Source: Zhihengliuella alba (GTDB lineage: Bacteria > Actinomycetota > Actinomycetes > Actinomycetales > Micrococcaceae). From it: a DNA stretch of 64,000 nucleotides. The stretch is taken from contig NZ_BAABCJ010000007.1 of assembly GCF_039538765.1 (NCBI RefSeq), positions 124,001 through 188,000 on the forward strand, written 5' to 3'. Positions 16,564 to 24,436 of the stretch are shown here, in pieces; position 1 is the stretch's first letter, and each line of letters starts with the position of its first letter. The notes beneath the pieces are model-generated. The model was not told the origin of the DNA and ran no database searches. It saw only the letters and a list, made by a program, of their open reading frames with translations. Both the position numbers and the translations under genes were made by a program.

Positions 16564-17307
16564 ATGACAGACAACACGCCCACGCCCAGCGGCTACCCGG
16601 AGAACCCGGAGAACCCGGAACCCGGAGTCGCCGGCGCGGAGAAGCCGGCTCGCCGCTGGTACCAGAAGAAGCGATTCCTCATCCCGACGGGGATCGTCCT
16701 GGTGCTCCTCATCGCCGGTATCGCCGGGGGCGGCCGCGATGAGGACGCAGCACCCGTCAGTGCCGATGCGACCGCTCAGAGCGAGGAGACGGTCAGCGCC
16801 GCCGAGGCCAGCGCATCGGCGGCGGCGAAGTCGAGCGCCGAGGCGGCGGCGGCAGCCGAAGCCAGCGCGGAAGCCGCGGCCGCCGCAGAGGCCGAGGCGA
16901 AGGCTCAGGCGGAAGCAGAAGCCAAGGCGGCCGAGGAGTCCGCCGCGGCGGCGAAGGCTGCCGAGGAAGCCAAGGCGGCCGAGGAGGCGGCAGCTGCCGA
17001 GGCTGCCGCGGAAGCCGGCACCGTCAGCCAGCAGAATGCGCTGCGGGCTGCGGAGAACTACCTGGAGTTCACGGCCTTCTCCCGCCCGGGGCTGATCCAG
17101 CAGCTCGAGTACGAGGAGTACTCGACGGAGGACGCGACGTGGGCCGTGGACCGGGTCACCGTCGACTGGAACGAGCAGGCGGCGGAGTCGGCCAAGAACT
17201 ATCTCGAGTTCACGGCCTTCTCCCGCCAGGGACTGATCGACCAGCTGCTCTTCGAGGGCTTCACGCCCGAACAGGCCGAGTACGGGGTGAGCCAGACCGG
17301 GCTGTAG
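16564..17307 (+). CDS. Ltp-domain membrane protein with Ala-rich coiled coil
   Basis: 247 residues. The order is a Pro/Asn-rich cytosolic start with NPENPE repeats, a basic stretch, one membrane helix (FLIPTGIVLVLLIAGIAGG, about 39-57), then about 90 residues made almost only of Ala, Glu and Lys, predicted as a long coiled coil. It ends in two copies of an Ltp repeat, each containing NYLEFTAFSR.GLI.QL followed by Y or F, then a TEDAT or TPEQAE helix. Ltp domains were defined in a phage lipoprotein (Streptococcus phage TP-J34) that blocks DNA injection by superinfecting phage; chromosomal versions are common in actinobacteria with unknown role. No lipobox is present, so it is membrane-anchored rather than lipidated. 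Confidence 0.82.
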   Translation: MTDNTPTPSGYPENPENPEPGVAGAEKPARRWYQKKRFLIPTGIVLVLLIAGIAGGGRDEDAAPVSADATAQSEETVSAAEASASAAAKSSAEAAAAAEASAEAAAAAEAEAKAQAEAEAKAAEESAAAAKAAEEAKAAEEAAAAEAAAEAGTVSQQNALRAAENYLEFTAFSRPGLIQQLEYEEYSTEDATWAVDRVTVDWNEQAAESAKNYLEFTAFSRQGLIDQLLFEGFTPEQAEYGVSQTGL

Positions 17308-17311
17308 GTCT

Positions 17312-17911
17312 TCACCAGCGATCCGGCGCCGAGGCTCCGCTTCCTTCGGGAGGCGGGGCCTCGCGCGTCGCGGAGTAGAGCAGCATGTCGCGGGCCTCGC
17401 CCGCGATGACCCGGTGCGCCGGGAGCAGCTCCTGGAACGTGTAGCCCGCTCGCTCGGCGGTGCGGATCGAGGCCGCGTTCCACGGTTCGATGTAGAGGGC
17501 GATGCGCTGGAGCCCGGGGATGGTCCCGCCGAATTCGGTGAGGGCGGCGAGCGCCTGGGCCGCGTAGCCGCGGCCGCGCGCCGAGGGGACCACGGCGTAT
17601 CCGGCCGTGGCGAGCCCCGTGTCCAGTTCCTGGAGCCACAGGCCGCAGTGTCCGACCGCCCTCCCGGTCAAGGCTTCCTCCATCGCGAACGAGAACCCCG
17701 ACCCCTCCGCATGGCGGCCCCGCTGCCGCTGCACCCACGCGTGCGCCTCGGCGCGGTCCGCATGCGCTGGAAGGGTCCCGATGTGCGGGATGTAGGGATC
17801 GGTGGACAGCTCCTGCGCCATCGCCGCGTCCGCGTCAAGGACCGCACGCAGGCGGATCGCTCCGCTGGTCGGGGCCCGGCTCGGCCAGGGCGGGAGGGGA
17901 GACGGTGTCAT
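17312..17911 (-). CDS. GNAT acetyltransferase, RimJ/RimL type
   Basis: 199 residues from the ATG at 17911; a longer in-frame extension to 18070 is possible but would enter the divergent promoter region and carries no family sequence. The RimJ/L-like pattern is clear: IRLRAVLDADAAMAQELS at the start, AVGHCGLWLQELDTGLATAGYAVVPSARGRGYAAQAL with the acetyl-CoA loop, then RIALYIEPWNAASIRTAERAGYTFQ. It acetylates an N-terminal amine or small molecule that cannot be named from sequence. It is convergent with the Ltp-domain gene, with only four bases between the stops. Confidence 0.85.
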   Translation of the reverse strand: MTPSPLPPWPSRAPTSGAIRLRAVLDADAAMAQELSTDPYIPHIGTLPAHADRAEAHAWVQRQRGRHAEGSGFSFAMEEALTGRAVGHCGLWLQELDTGLATAGYAVVPSARGRGYAAQALAALTEFGGTIPGLQRIALYIEPWNAASIRTAERAGYTFQELLPAHRVIAGEARDMLLYSATREAPPPEGSGASAPDRW

Positions 17912-18089
17912 GGCCCCATCATGCAGTGCCGTGCCCCCGCGCGGTACCGCTCGGACCTCCGGTTCCGGACTGACGACCGCCGGTCGAGAAGTTTTCCGCC
18001 CTTCCTCCAATCCACTTCCGCCCTCGGCTCCGAATGACCTGTGTGACCGCGCAAGAGCGGTAGCGAACACCAGAATCTAGGAGCACCTC

Positions 18090-18539
18090 ATGAGCACCTC
18101 TCACACCAAGGGCCACAGCGGGGTCACGCTCGCTGCGCGGACCGTCGGAGCGGTCTTCCTCCTGGTCGGCATCCTCGGCTTCGTCCCGGGGATCACCAGC
18201 AATATCGGGGACCTGTCCTTCGCCTCGGACCACTCGGAGGCGATGTTGCTCGGCCTGTTCCAGGTCTCCGTCCTGCACAACGCGGTGCACCTGCTGTTCG
18301 GCGTCGTCGGACTCATGGCGGGCCGCAGCCCGGCGGGCGCCACCCGCTACCTGGTCTGGGGCGGCGCCGTCTACCTGGTCCTGGGCGTCTACGGCGTCCT
18401 GGTCCCCCACGGCAGCCCCGCGAACTTCGTCCCCGTGAACGGCGCGGACAACGTCCTGCACTTCGGTCTCGGCATCGGCATGGTGGCGCTCGGCGTCATT
18501 CTCGGCCGCGCCGTGAAGGTCTCGGCCCGCACGCCCTGA
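18090..18539 (+). CDS. DUF4383 membrane protein
   Basis: 149 residues with four helices: TVGAVFLLVGILGFVPGI, LGLFQVSVLHNAVHLLFGVVGLMAG, YLVWGGAVYLVLGVYGVLV and VLHFGLGIGMVALGVILG. The F.VSVLHN.VHLL.G..GL and N.LHF.LG motifs define DUF4383, a family of unknown function frequent in actinobacteria. AGGAGCACCTC precedes the ATG. It is 58 bases upstream of the fasciclin lipoprotein and begins the SigK-type cluster. Confidence 0.88.
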   Translation: MSTSHTKGHSGVTLAARTVGAVFLLVGILGFVPGITSNIGDLSFASDHSEAMLLGLFQVSVLHNAVHLLFGVVGLMAGRSPAGATRYLVWGGAVYLVLGVYGVLVPHGSPANFVPVNGADNVLHFGLGIGMVALGVILGRAVKVSARTP

Positions 18540-18597
18540 CCCCTCTCCCGACCAACCACCACTTCCGCACAGCACGTCAATCCTCAAGGAGATCGTC

Positions 18598-19275
18598 ATG
18601 AAAACCACCAAGCTGCTTCCCGTCCTCGGCGTCCTCGCCACCGCAACGCTCGCCCTGGCTGCCTGCTCCGGCGGCGGCTCGGAGGAGACCATGGAGTCGA
18701 GCCCGGCTCCGGCCAGCGCCTCCTCCAGCTCCTCGGCCCCGGCCAGCGCGTCGGCGGACACCATGGACCCGGCCGCCAACCTGGTCGGCCCGGCCTGCGC
18801 CTCCTACGCCGAGCAGGTCCCGGACGGCGACGGCTCGGTCCAGGGCATGGCCCAGGATCCCGTGGCCGTCGCCGCGTCCAACAACCCGCTGCTGACCACG
18901 CTCACCTCCGCGGTCTCCGGCGAGCTGAACCCGGACGTGAACCTGGTGGACACGCTCAACAGCGACGAGTTCACCGTCTTCGCCCCGGTCGACGACGCCT
19001 TCGCGGCCATCCCCGAGGCCGACCTCAACGCGGTGGTCTCCGACGCCGACCTGCTCACCAGCATCCTGACCTACCACGTGGTGCCGGGCCAGATCTCGCC
19101 GGACGAGATCGTCGGCGAGCAGGAGACCGTCCAGGGCGGCACCGTCGAGGTCGCCGGCGAGGGCGACGAGCTGACCGTCAACGGCGCCAACGTCCTCTGC
19201 GGCGGCGTCCAGACGGCCAACGCCACCGTCTACCTGGTGGACCAGGTGCTGATGCCCGCCGCCGAGGAGAAGTAG
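18598..19275 (+). CDS. Fasciclin-domain lipoprotein
   Basis: 225 residues: a lipoprotein signal ending LALAACSG (Cys about 23), a Ser/Ala/Pro-rich linker, then one FAS1 domain of about 150 residues. FAS1 motifs are present: SAVSGELNPDVNLVDTLNSDEFTVFAPVDDAFAAI (H1 box) and LTYHVVPGQISPDEI (YH box). It is close in architecture to mycobacterial MPT83/MPT70 antigens, secreted or lipid-anchored proteins controlled by SigK. AAGGAGATCGTC precedes the ATG. A large terminator at 19312 separates it from sigK. Confidence 0.9.
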   Translation: MKTTKLLPVLGVLATATLALAACSGGGSEETMESSPAPASASSSSSAPASASADTMDPAANLVGPACASYAEQVPDGDGSVQGMAQDPVAVAASNNPLLTTLTSAVSGELNPDVNLVDTLNSDEFTVFAPVDDAFAAIPEADLNAVVSDADLLTSILTYHVVPGQISPDEIVGEQETVQGGTVEVAGEGDELTVNGANVLCGGVQTANATVYLVDQVLMPAAEEK

Positions 19276-19311
19276 GCGGCGACGCAGGCGGCACGGCAGC
19301 CCGCAGGAGGC

Positions 19312-19361
19312 CGTCGGGCCCCGGGAGCCTCAGACAGCGATCTGAGGCCCGGGGCCCGACG
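19312..19361 (+). terminator. Large hairpin terminator
   Basis: The arms CGTCGGGCCCCGGG and GCCTCAGA pair with TCTGAGG and CCCGGGGCCCGACG over about 21 bp with one bulge, directly after the fasciclin gene. It isolates sigK expression from that of its presumed target. Confidence 0.8.
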
Positions 19362-19450
19362 CCCCCGGCACGGACCGGGTACCACGGCGCACGGCCGACC
19401 CACGAGACCCCCGAGGGCCACGGAAAAGATTTGGAGAGGAGGCGGGCGCA

Positions 19451-20059
19451 TTGGAACCGGACTATGGAAGCATGTGGATCGTGAACCTGCCTGGCTCCGC
19501 GCGGCCCAAAGCCGACCCCGCACCCCTCGACGCGATGCTCGCCCGTGTGGCCGTCGGCGACGAGGCCGCGTTCGAGGACCTCTACGATGCGGCGTCCAGC
19601 ATGGTCTTCGGCCTCATCCGCCGCGTGGTCCGCGACCCCGACCTCAGCGAGGAAGTCCTCCAGGAGGTCTTCGTCGAGGTCTGGCAGCAGGCCACCCGGT
19701 TCGACCCGGAGCGCGGCAGTGCACGCTCGTGGATGTTCACGCTGGCCCACCGCCGCGCGGTGGACAAGGTCCGCGCCACCTCCTCGAGCTACCGCCGGGA
19801 CCTGGTGCAAGGCATCAAGGACTTCCAGGAGTCCACGGACGACGTGCAGGACACGGCGATCCTGAGGGCCGACGTCGAACGCGTCCTGAAGGTCCTGGAG
19901 ACGCTCACGGAGGTCCAGCGGGACGCGATCCGGCTGGCCTACTACGGGGGCTACTCCCACCAGGAGGTCGCGGCCCTGCTGCACGTCCCGCTGGGAACTG
20001 TGAAGACGCGGATACGCGATGGAATGATCGTTCTGAGAGACAGGCTGGGGGTGGCGTGA
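19451..20059 (+). CDS. sigK: ECF RNA polymerase sigma factor, SigK type
   Basis: 202 residues from a TTG at 19451, eight bases after GAGAGGAGG; the internal ATG at 19472 is less well placed. Sigma region 2 covers FEDLYDAASSMVFGLIRRVVRDPDLSEEVLQEVFVEVWQQ with the -10-contacting helix RGSARSWMFTLAHRRAVDKVR; region 4 covers LTEVQRDAIRLAYYGGYSHQEVAALLHVPLGTVKTRIRDG. It would direct transcription of an envelope regulon, plausibly the neighbouring fasciclin and molybdoenzyme genes. It is coupled to the anti-sigma gene by a TGATG overlap. Confidence 0.9.
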   Translation: MEPDYGSMWIVNLPGSARPKADPAPLDAMLARVAVGDEAAFEDLYDAASSMVFGLIRRVVRDPDLSEEVLQEVFVEVWQQATRFDPERGSARSWMFTLAHRRAVDKVRATSSSYRRDLVQGIKDFQESTDDVQDTAILRADVERVLKVLETLTEVQRDAIRLAYYGGYSHQEVAALLHVPLGTVKTRIRDGMIVLRDRLGVA

Positions 20060-21009
20060 TGAGTGACCACAAGCATTCGATGACCGGGCTCTGGGCGCTC
20101 GACGCCCTCGACGACGCCGAACGCGCCGAGGTGGAGCAGTACCTCGCGGAGAACCCGGAGGCCGCCGAGGAGGCGCGCACCCTCCGGGAGACCGCGGCCC
20201 ATCTGGGAGCGGCCGCCGGACCCGCGACTCCCCCGGCCCGCGCCAAGGCGGACATCATGTCCGCCATCAAGCAGACCCGCCAGCTGCCGCCCCTGCCCCG
20301 GCAGGAGTCGTCGACCGGGGAATCTGGCACTGCGGAGTCCGGCACTGTGGAGTCCAGCAGCGGGGACCAGTACGACGGCGGGGCGGACACGCGCTCCAGC
20401 GTCCAGGGCCCCGGCGCCGACCACCCGGACGGAACGGCCACGGCCGCTGCGGCACCGGAGGCGGCCGACGACCGCGAGCCCGACCTGGAGGCCAACGTGG
20501 TCCCCCTGGCGGCGTATCGGCGCAAGCAGCAGACCCAGCGACTCCTCGGGGCTGCCGCGGCGGTCCTGCTGGTGGCCACGGGCGTCCTGGCCGGCGTGGT
20601 GATGGTCCAGCAGAACGAGCTCGACTCCACCCAGGAGCAGCTGGCGGACTCCGCCCGCTACCGGGAGGTGGTGGACGAGATCCTAGCGTCCGCCGACGCG
20701 ACCACGGCGACCGTCCCCTCGGAGAGCGGCGGCGCGGTCCACCTGACGTACTCGGCCTCCGAGGGAGCGATGCTCCTGAAGTCGTCCGGCCTGCCCGAGC
20801 TGCCCGCGGACCGCGCCTACGAGCTCTGGCTCATCTCCGCCGACGGCGCCGAGCCCGCGGGTCTGCTGACCCGGGAGCAGGCGGCCGGCAGCGAACCCAA
20901 GATCCTCCAGGGGTCCATGGAGGGCGTCACCCACTTCGGCATCACCGTCGAGCCCGCGACCGGTTCGGAGCAACCGACCACCGACCCGATTGTGCTCAGC
21001 GAACTCTAG
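20059..21009 (+). CDS. rskA: Anti-sigma-K factor, RskA type
   Basis: 316 residues. The N-terminal 75 residues contain the anti-sigma fold (LWALDALDDAERAEVEQYLAENPEAAEEARTL...), lacking the zinc-binding HxxxCxxC, as in RskA. A long acidic Ser/Gly/Thr linker follows, then one helix (RLLGAAAAVLLVATGVLAGVVMV, about 156-178) and an extracellular RskA_C domain (AVHLTYSASEGAMLLKSSGLPELPADRAYELWLISADG, FGITVEPATGSEQPT). Signal-driven proteolysis normally frees the sigma factor. The linker is about twice the usual length. Its ATG overlaps the sigK stop. Confidence 0.9.
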   Translation: MSDHKHSMTGLWALDALDDAERAEVEQYLAENPEAAEEARTLRETAAHLGAAAGPATPPARAKADIMSAIKQTRQLPPLPRQESSTGESGTAESGTVESSSGDQYDGGADTRSSVQGPGADHPDGTATAAAAPEAADDREPDLEANVVPLAAYRRKQQTQRLLGAAAAVLLVATGVLAGVVMVQQNELDSTQEQLADSARYREVVDEILASADATTATVPSESGGAVHLTYSASEGAMLLKSSGLPELPADRAYELWLISADGAEPAGLLTREQAAGSEPKILQGSMEGVTHFGITVEPATGSEQPTTDPIVLSEL

Positions 21010-21050
21010 CCAGTTCGGTGCCGACCCACTCCTGAAGTAGAGGTCAGATC

Positions 21051-22613
21051 ATGGCACACCGCACACGAGCATTCCGCTTCATCGTCGCCGGGCTGACCGC
21101 GGCCCTGGTCCTCCTCGGCGTGGCCGAGGCGTTCTCGGCCTTCTTCTCGGCGGCATCCGCGCCGCTGGTCGCGATCGGCGGGGCGTTCATCGACATCATC
21201 CCGCCGTGGGTGAAGGACGCGGCCATCGCCCTGTTCGGGCTGTACGACAAGATCGCCCTGTTCGCCACCATGGCCCTCGCGGTCGCCGCGCTCGCCGCGG
21301 GCATCGGGCTCCTCGCCCGGCGCCACCGCGGCGCGGCCCTGGCCGCCGTCGTCCTCCTCGGCGCGGTGGTGGGCGCCGTGGTGATCAGCCGGTCCGGCAC
21401 CACGCCCGTCGACGTGATCCCGATCCTCGCCGGCACGGCCGCCGGGGTCGCGGTCCTCGCCTGGCTGGCCCGGCTCGCCGGCGCGGCCGACGACCCGGCG
21501 GCCGCGGATCCCGTCCCGTCCGATACCGCGCCGAACGCACCCGACCGGCGCCGGTTCCTCCGGGCGGTGGGGCTCAGCGCGGTGGCCGGCGCGGGCCTCA
21601 TCGTCGCCGGACGCGCCGTCGCGGGGATCCGCCACGGGGTGGACGCCGCCCGCGAGGCGCTCAACCTCCCCTCAGCGGCCCGGAAGGCGCCGCCCCTGCC
21701 GGCCGGCGTGCAGGCGCCCGTGGACGGCATGCCCCCGTTCACCACCCCCAACGGGGAGTTCTACCGGATCGACACGGCCCTGGCCGTCCCCCGCGTGAAC
21801 CCGGCCGACTGGCGGCTGCGGATCACCGGACTGGTGGAGCGCGAGATCGAGATGAGCTTCGACGAGCTGCTCGCCGAGGATCTGGTGGAGGCGGACGTGA
21901 CCCTGACCTGCGTCTCCAACCCGGTCGGCGGCGACCTGGCGGGCAACGCCCGGTGGCTGGGCGTGCCGGTGCGGCGGCTGCTGGAACGGGCCGGCGTGGA
22001 CCCGTCAGCGGACATGGTGCTCTCCCGCAGCGTGGACGGCTTCACGGCCGGCACGCCGCTGTCGGCGCTGACGGACGAGCGGAACTCGCTGCTCGCCGTC
22101 GGGATGAACGGGGAACCGCTGCCGGAGATCCACGGCTTCCCGGTGCGCATGGTGGTGCCCGGGCTCTACGGGTACGTCTCCGCCACCAAGTGGCTGGAGG
22201 AGCTGAAGGTCACCCGCTTCGCCGACGACAACGCCTACTGGACCGATCGCGGCTGGAGCGCCGAGGGGCCCATCAAGCTGGCCTCCCGGGTGGACGTGCC
22301 GCGTTCCTTCGCGAACGTCCCGGCGGGCCAGGTCATGATCGGCGGCACCGCGTGGGCGCAGCAGCGCGGCATCTCCAGGGTGGAGGTCAGCATCGATGGC
22401 GGCGAATGGCAGCCGGCCGAGCTGGCCGCGGACGCCAACGAGGACACCTGGCGGCAGTGGTCCTTCGCCTGGGAGGGTGCGACGCCGGGCCGGCACGAGG
22501 TGTCCGTCCGCGCCACGGACGGCGACGGGGTCCTGCAGACGAGCGACCGCGCCGACCCGGTCCCCAATGGGGCGAGCGGCTGGCACCGCATCCAGTTCAC
22601 GGTGGAGGGGTGA
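21051..22613 (+). CDS. Membrane-anchored molybdopterin-dependent oxidoreductase (sulfite-oxidase fold)
   Basis: 520 residues. An N-terminal membrane module of four or five helices occupies about residues 1-150, followed by RRRFLRAVGLSAVAGAGLIVAG, which looks like a Tat-type segment that also serves as the last anchor. The catalytic sulfite-oxidase-type domain spans about 225-400, with TLTCVSNPVGGDLAGNARWLGVPV (Cys287 the expected Mo ligand), SRSVDGFTAGTPLSAL and HGFPVRMVVPGLYGYVSATKWL. A C-terminal Mo-co dimerisation domain (GISRVEVSIDGGEWQPAEL) ends the protein. The substrate could be a sulfoxide, as for MsrP-like repair of surface proteins, or another S/N-oxide. It follows the SigK/RskA genes by 41 bases. 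Confidence 0.88.
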   Translation: MAHRTRAFRFIVAGLTAALVLLGVAEAFSAFFSAASAPLVAIGGAFIDIIPPWVKDAAIALFGLYDKIALFATMALAVAALAAGIGLLARRHRGAALAAVVLLGAVVGAVVISRSGTTPVDVIPILAGTAAGVAVLAWLARLAGAADDPAAADPVPSDTAPNAPDRRRFLRAVGLSAVAGAGLIVAGRAVAGIRHGVDAAREALNLPSAARKAPPLPAGVQAPVDGMPPFTTPNGEFYRIDTALAVPRVNPADWRLRITGLVEREIEMSFDELLAEDLVEADVTLTCVSNPVGGDLAGNARWLGVPVRRLLERAGVDPSADMVLSRSVDGFTAGTPLSALTDERNSLLAVGMNGEPLPEIHGFPVRMVVPGLYGYVSATKWLEELKVTRFADDNAYWTDRGWSAEGPIKLASRVDVPRSFANVPAGQVMIGGTAWAQQRGISRVEVSIDGGEWQPAELAADANEDTWRQWSFAWEGATPGRHEVSVRATDGDGVLQTSDRADPVPNGASGWHRIQFTVEG

Positions 22614-22638
22614 GCGCTCTGCCGCCTCGGACGAGGCG

Positions 22639-23214
22639 CTACTCGCCGCCTTCGTTTGGCCGGCTCCAGACCTCAACGAGCAGTTGCTGCGCCTCCTCGA
22701 GGCCGAGACCTTCGATCTCTTCAGCCGTCATGTGCCGCGTCTGTTTCAGTCCCTCGACGATCCATTCAGGAAGGTTCGTGTGGGGGCTGGGCTCGGCTTG
22801 GGCGTGAATCTCGCGATAGAGCGGCCCCAGCGCTTCGACTACCTCTGCGAGGGGTTTGGCTAGTGGGCTGCCAGACCGGCCGAGCGCTTCCACGCGCTGC
22901 GCCATCTCATCGTAGATCTCCCTGTCGGCGCGCACCCCGGCCGCCCAGACCTCGGCGATCTCAAGGACCGGATCATGATTTTCGTCGCGGGTCTCACGCC
23001 AAACGATCCTCCAGTCCCGATCACCGACAACGAGCTTGCGAAACCCGAGTAAGTTGCCCAGCAGCGGCTCGCCAGCCTGTGGCGAGCGCTCTAGGAGAAG
23101 CATCTTCTTGAAGACCTTCCGGACAATCTCCGGATCTTTTCTCTGCAGACGATGGAGGTCCTGGACAGCATCCTCGGTAAGTCGAACGCGACACTTCCGC
23201 TCGGCGGAATTCAC
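22639..23214 (-). CDS. RelE/ParE-type toxin with long C-terminal extension
   Basis: 191 residues from a GTG at 23214. Residues 1-95 are RelE-like: VRLTEDAVQDLHRLQRKDPEIVRKVFKKMLLLERSPQAGEPLLG, then FRKLVVGDRDWRIVWRETRD and EIAEVWAAGVRADREIYDEMAQRV. The remaining 90 residues (PLAKPLAEVVEALGPLYREIH..., LPEWIVEGLKQTRHMTAEEIEGL...) are helical and not part of the usual 85-100 residue toxin. RelE relatives cut mRNA on the ribosome. The gene is nine bases downstream of the antitoxin gene. Codon use is slightly less GC-biased than in the neighbours, in keeping with horizontal mobility. Confidence 0.82.
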   Translation of the reverse strand: MNSAERKCRVRLTEDAVQDLHRLQRKDPEIVRKVFKKMLLLERSPQAGEPLLGNLLGFRKLVVGDRDWRIVWRETRDENHDPVLEIAEVWAAGVRADREIYDEMAQRVEALGRSGSPLAKPLAEVVEALGPLYREIHAQAEPSPHTNLPEWIVEGLKQTRHMTAEEIEGLGLEEAQQLLVEVWSRPNEGGE

Positions 23215-23223
23215 TGCAGGGCG

Positions 23224-23526
23224 TCAGCGCTCGAAGCGCTCGGCGTCGAGTTCGACCTCGAGCTCCCCGCGGTCTATCCCGAAGGCCGCCATGGCACTGT
23301 CGAGATCGGTCCGTACGCCAGAGTCGGTCGCGATTCTCGTCATCAGCAACGCAGCGTCTCGGAGCGACTCCCTGTCCCGTCGAAGCCCTTCGATCTCACG
23401 TGCGGAAATGACTTCTGCGACTACCCGCCCATGCTTGGACAACGCGATCTCGCGTCCCGATTCGGCGGCGTTGACAAGATTCGAGATGCCAGCCCGAGAA
23501 GCCTCCGTGATGCTCATGGTCTCCAT
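23224..23526 (-). CDS. Phd/YefM-type antitoxin
   Basis: 100 residues. The N-terminal METMSITEASRAGISNLVNAAESGREIALSKHGRVVAEVIS is the Phd/YefM DNA-binding fold, and the acidic C-terminal part (DLDSAMAAFGIDRGELEVELDAERF) would wrap the toxin. It is the first gene of the pair, the usual order for type II systems, and likely represses its own promoter. Just upstream, CACAGATTTCTACACAGATT at 23537-23556 holds a tandem CTACACAGATT repeat that may be its binding site. Confidence 0.85.
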   Translation of the reverse strand: METMSITEASRAGISNLVNAAESGREIALSKHGRVVAEVISAREIEGLRRDRESLRDAALLMTRIATDSGVRTDLDSAMAAFGIDRGELEVELDAERFER

Positions 23527-23606
23527 GGCTCAAATCTACACAGATTTCTACACAGATTCAAGGGCAGCAGGGGCTGAGACTCGTGCCGCGTTCTATGGAA
23601 CGCGTT

Positions 23607-24356
23607 TCACTCGTCCTTGCGGTAGAGGTGCACTTCAGTGAGCTGCCGGAGCTCCAGCATCTCCCGGCCGCTCGTCTCGGGGTCTGCATCGAGAATTGCC
23701 TCGATTCGGGCTGTCTTCGACAGCCTCTCGGCCGGTTCAGCGGCGAGGAAGGTGCTGACGGTCTGCCAGCGCAGTAGATAGTCGGCCCGGGAGATGCGCT
23801 CTTTCCAGGGGATCCGGACCCCGCGGACGGTTTCGAACCCGGGCAGGTCCTGGGGTCGGAACACCGTCTCAGCACGTCCGACATTGGCAGTGGTACCCGG
23901 ATGCGCGACCTCGTGGGCTGCCAGATCCCACGGGCAGGTCGGGTCGGGCCCGTTCCAGATCAGGCTGAGCACTCCCCCGTCCGTAAGTACGCGTGCGATC
24001 TCCCGACAGGCGGCCGCTTCGTCGAACCAGTGAAACGCCTGGGCCACCGTCACGGCGTCCTGACTCTCGGCGGGCACCGGAATCGATTCGGCCGTGCCCA
24101 CCATCGCCTCGACATCGGGATAGCGGCCGCGCAGCTGGTCGAGCATCGCCGACGACGGATCGACGGCGATCACGGCCTCTGCCCGATCGATCAGAAGGCC
24201 CGTGAACTTTCCAGTGCCAGCGCCGAGATCGAGCACGCTGGCGACCTGCTCCGGGAGGATCATCTCCGCCGCCTGGCGGGGAAAGCCCGGCCGGTACCGC
24301 TCGTAGTCCGCACCGGTGGAGAGGAAGGTCTGTGCCAACGTGTCGCGCGTCATCAC
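23607..24356 (-). CDS. Class I SAM-dependent methyltransferase
   Basis: 249 residues. SAM-binding motif I is VLDLGAGTGKFTGLL, followed by the acidic AVIAVDPSSAMLDQLRGRYP loop, motif II-like QDAVTVAQAFHWFDEAAACREIARVL and the post-motif GGVLSLIWNG. The AQAFHWFD signature puts it with the methyltransferase-11 group related to ubiquinone/trans-aconitate methyltransferases; the acceptor is unknown. The GTG at 24356 is directly followed by an ATG, either of which may start translation. It is divergent from the nuclease gene with 80 bases between. Confidence 0.85.
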   Translation of the reverse strand: MMTRDTLAQTFLSTGADYERYRPGFPRQAAEMILPEQVASVLDLGAGTGKFTGLLIDRAEAVIAVDPSSAMLDQLRGRYPDVEAMVGTAESIPVPAESQDAVTVAQAFHWFDEAAACREIARVLTDGGVLSLIWNGPDPTCPWDLAAHEVAHPGTTANVGRAETVFRPQDLPGFETVRGVRIPWKERISRADYLLRWQTVSTFLAAEPAERLSKTARIEAILDADPETSGREMLELRQLTEVHLYRKDE

Positions 24357-24436
24357 AGCACCCTACGCGGACATGCACGCCAGCGGCTGGGCTGCAGTTC
24401 CCTCCTGGCAACGCGTCCTGCCGATACTGTGAGCTC

